Origin: DATAMF01 sp964472565 | Lineage (GTDB): Bacteria > Chloroflexota > Anaerolineae > Aggregatilineales > Aggregatilineaceae | Assembly: GCA_964472565.1 (NCBI GenBank) | Contig: CAYYNB010000264.1 | Location: forward strand, 1-5,743 | DNA length: 5,743 nucleotides | Direction of reading: 5' to 3' | Shown: positions 5,486 through 5,743 of the stretch, piece after piece | Layout: each line of letters opens with the position of its first letter | Numbering within the stretch: position 1 is the stretch's first letter | Made by a program: the position numbers and the translations under genes | The notes under the pieces: generated by a model | Seen by the model: the letters and a program-made list of their open reading frames with translations, nothing else | Database searches by the model: none | Told to the model about the DNA's origin: nothing

Positions 5486-5487
5486 TG

Positions 5488-5511
5488 CTCGGCCCGGTAT
5501 GTCGGGCCGAG
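5488..5511. repeat. Perfect 9-bp hairpin
   Basis: CTCGGCCCG and CGGGCCGAG flank a 6-nt loop GTATGT. It lies 2 nt after the preceding nested hairpin and 1 nt before the next. No T-tract follows on either strand, so it is not an intrinsic terminator. Confidence 0.6.
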
Positions 5512-5512
5512 A

Positions 5513-5542
5513 CCCTGACGCGCACCCTGTGCGCCGTCAGGG
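5513..5542. repeat. Bulged 13-bp hairpin
   Basis: CCCTGACG (5513-5520) pairs with CGTCAGGG (5535-5542). The stem continues with CGCAC (5521-5525) on GTGCG (5529-5533), leaving a single bulged C at 5534 and a 3-nt loop. A one-base bulge in an otherwise perfect stem is common in functional RNA or ssDNA elements. Confidence 0.6.
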
Positions 5543-5606
5543 GTGCACCGCGCGGGCGCGGGGCAGCAAGCCCCTCCGGCGTGTGAGGAGCCAGGTTTTA
5601 CCTGGC

Positions 5607-5700
5607 GACCCATCCAAAAAACCGATCATAGAAGCTGCCGCGTAAGACATCTGCATCGCAGATAGTCGTCTTACGCTGTCAGCCTCTGTTTGGATGGGTC
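5607..5700. repeat. 94-nt nested palindrome with 12-bp arms
   Basis: The outer arms GACCCATCCAAA (5607-5618) and TTTGGATGGGTC (5689-5700) are exact inverse copies. Inside, AGAAGCTG (5630-5637) pairs with CAGCCTCT (5680-5687 region) with one mismatch. GCGTAAGAC (5640-5648) then pairs perfectly with GTCTTACGC (5668-5676), and ATCTGC (5649-5654) pairs with GCAGAT (5658-5663) around a 3-nt loop. Together they make one long interrupted hairpin. It does not carry the GTTRRRY cores of an integron attC site. It could be the oriT inverted repeat, a resolution or attachment site, or a miniature inverted-repeat insertion. Confidence 0.65.
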
Positions 5701-5743
5701 GGTGGGCGCGTGCGCCCACTGGGACGCGCTGCGAGGCGCGTCC

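Larger units (their letters stand above)
5395..5743. other. Dense array of consecutive inverted repeats, candidate oriT or structured RNA
   Basis: This stretch holds no supported gene. It is filled with hairpins almost end to end: 5395-5417 (8-bp stem), 5419-5434 (6), 5435-5485 (9 outer plus 6 inner), 5488-5511 (9), 5513-5542 (8 plus 5), 5548-5561 (5-6), 5590-5606 (7), 5607-5700 (12 plus inner stems), 5702-5719 (7-8) and 5722-5743 (8). Most neighbours are 0-2 nt apart. The larger gaps are at 5543-5547 and 5562-5589, and the second holds a weaker stem at 5570-5591. The last hairpin ends exactly at the window edge, so the array may continue. The position upstream of the relaxosome genes favours an origin of transfer or an ssDNA origin. 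A large structured RNA is the alternative, since stems this regular fold equally well in RNA. Confidence 0.6.

Noticed and set aside
5326..5613. Minus-strand 95-aa open frame, and + strand frames at 5221-5415 and 5412-5645
   Set aside because: They cross the hairpin array, have low-complexity Arg/Ala/Pro/Ser-rich products, lack ribosome binding sites, and overlap each other. The inverted repeats explain the sequence better than coding does.
5607..5700. Integron attC site
   Set aside because: Size and palindromic form fit, but the GTTRRRY/RYYYAAC core sites are missing and no integrase or cassette array is present.
5395..5743. CRISPR array or tandem intrinsic terminators
   Set aside because: The stems differ in sequence and there is no repeated unit with spacers. 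None is followed by a T-tract on either strand.
5395..5743. Group II intron or retron RNA
   Set aside because: No reverse transcriptase gene lies in the window, and no domain V-like sequence or msr/msd layout was recognised.

Overview
The window looks like part of a bacterial mobile element (a mobilizable or conjugative plasmid, or an integrated conjugative element). GC is moderately high, Shine-Dalgarno sites are strong, and no chromosomal housekeeping gene is visible. The host cannot be fixed from the sequence. The style of the proteins would fit a Chloroflexota-like or other non-proteobacterial host, but that is a weak inference.

Layout. Positions 1-369 (+) hold the 3' end of an unrecognised acidic protein, followed by a perfect 11-bp hairpin. 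Positions 473-1063 (+) encode a small protein with a CX2C-X11-CX2C zinc ribbon, a basic linker and a C-terminal winged-helix-like region resembling OST-HTH/LOTUS domains. Facing it, 1097-1546 (-) encodes an unrecognised, very acidic, lysine-free protein with its own strong promoter at 1620-1648. Positions 1723-5258 (-) form a tight five-gene operon. In transcription order it encodes a ribbon-helix-helix DNA-binding protein, a short HUH-type relaxase-like protein, a 60-aa two-helix membrane protein, a VirD4/TraG-type coupling ATPase and a divergent HU/IHF-family protein. Junctions are a 4-bp overlap, 14 nt, 3 nt and 1 nt.

Upstream of the operon, about 485 bp hold no convincing gene. From 5395 to the window edge this DNA is packed with consecutive inverted repeats, many separated by only 0-2 nt. 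They include a 94-nt nested palindrome with 12-bp outer arms. Between this array and the first operon gene lie repeated GAGCAG words. The position suggests an origin of transfer (oriT) or a large structured RNA or ssDNA element. This is the most unusual part of the window.

Working model (inference): the ribbon-helix-helix protein and the HU-like protein shape and mark the oriT, the small relaxase nicks it, and the coupling ATPase delivers the relaxase-DNA complex to a type IV channel not encoded here. The flanking small genes are accessory cargo of unknown role.
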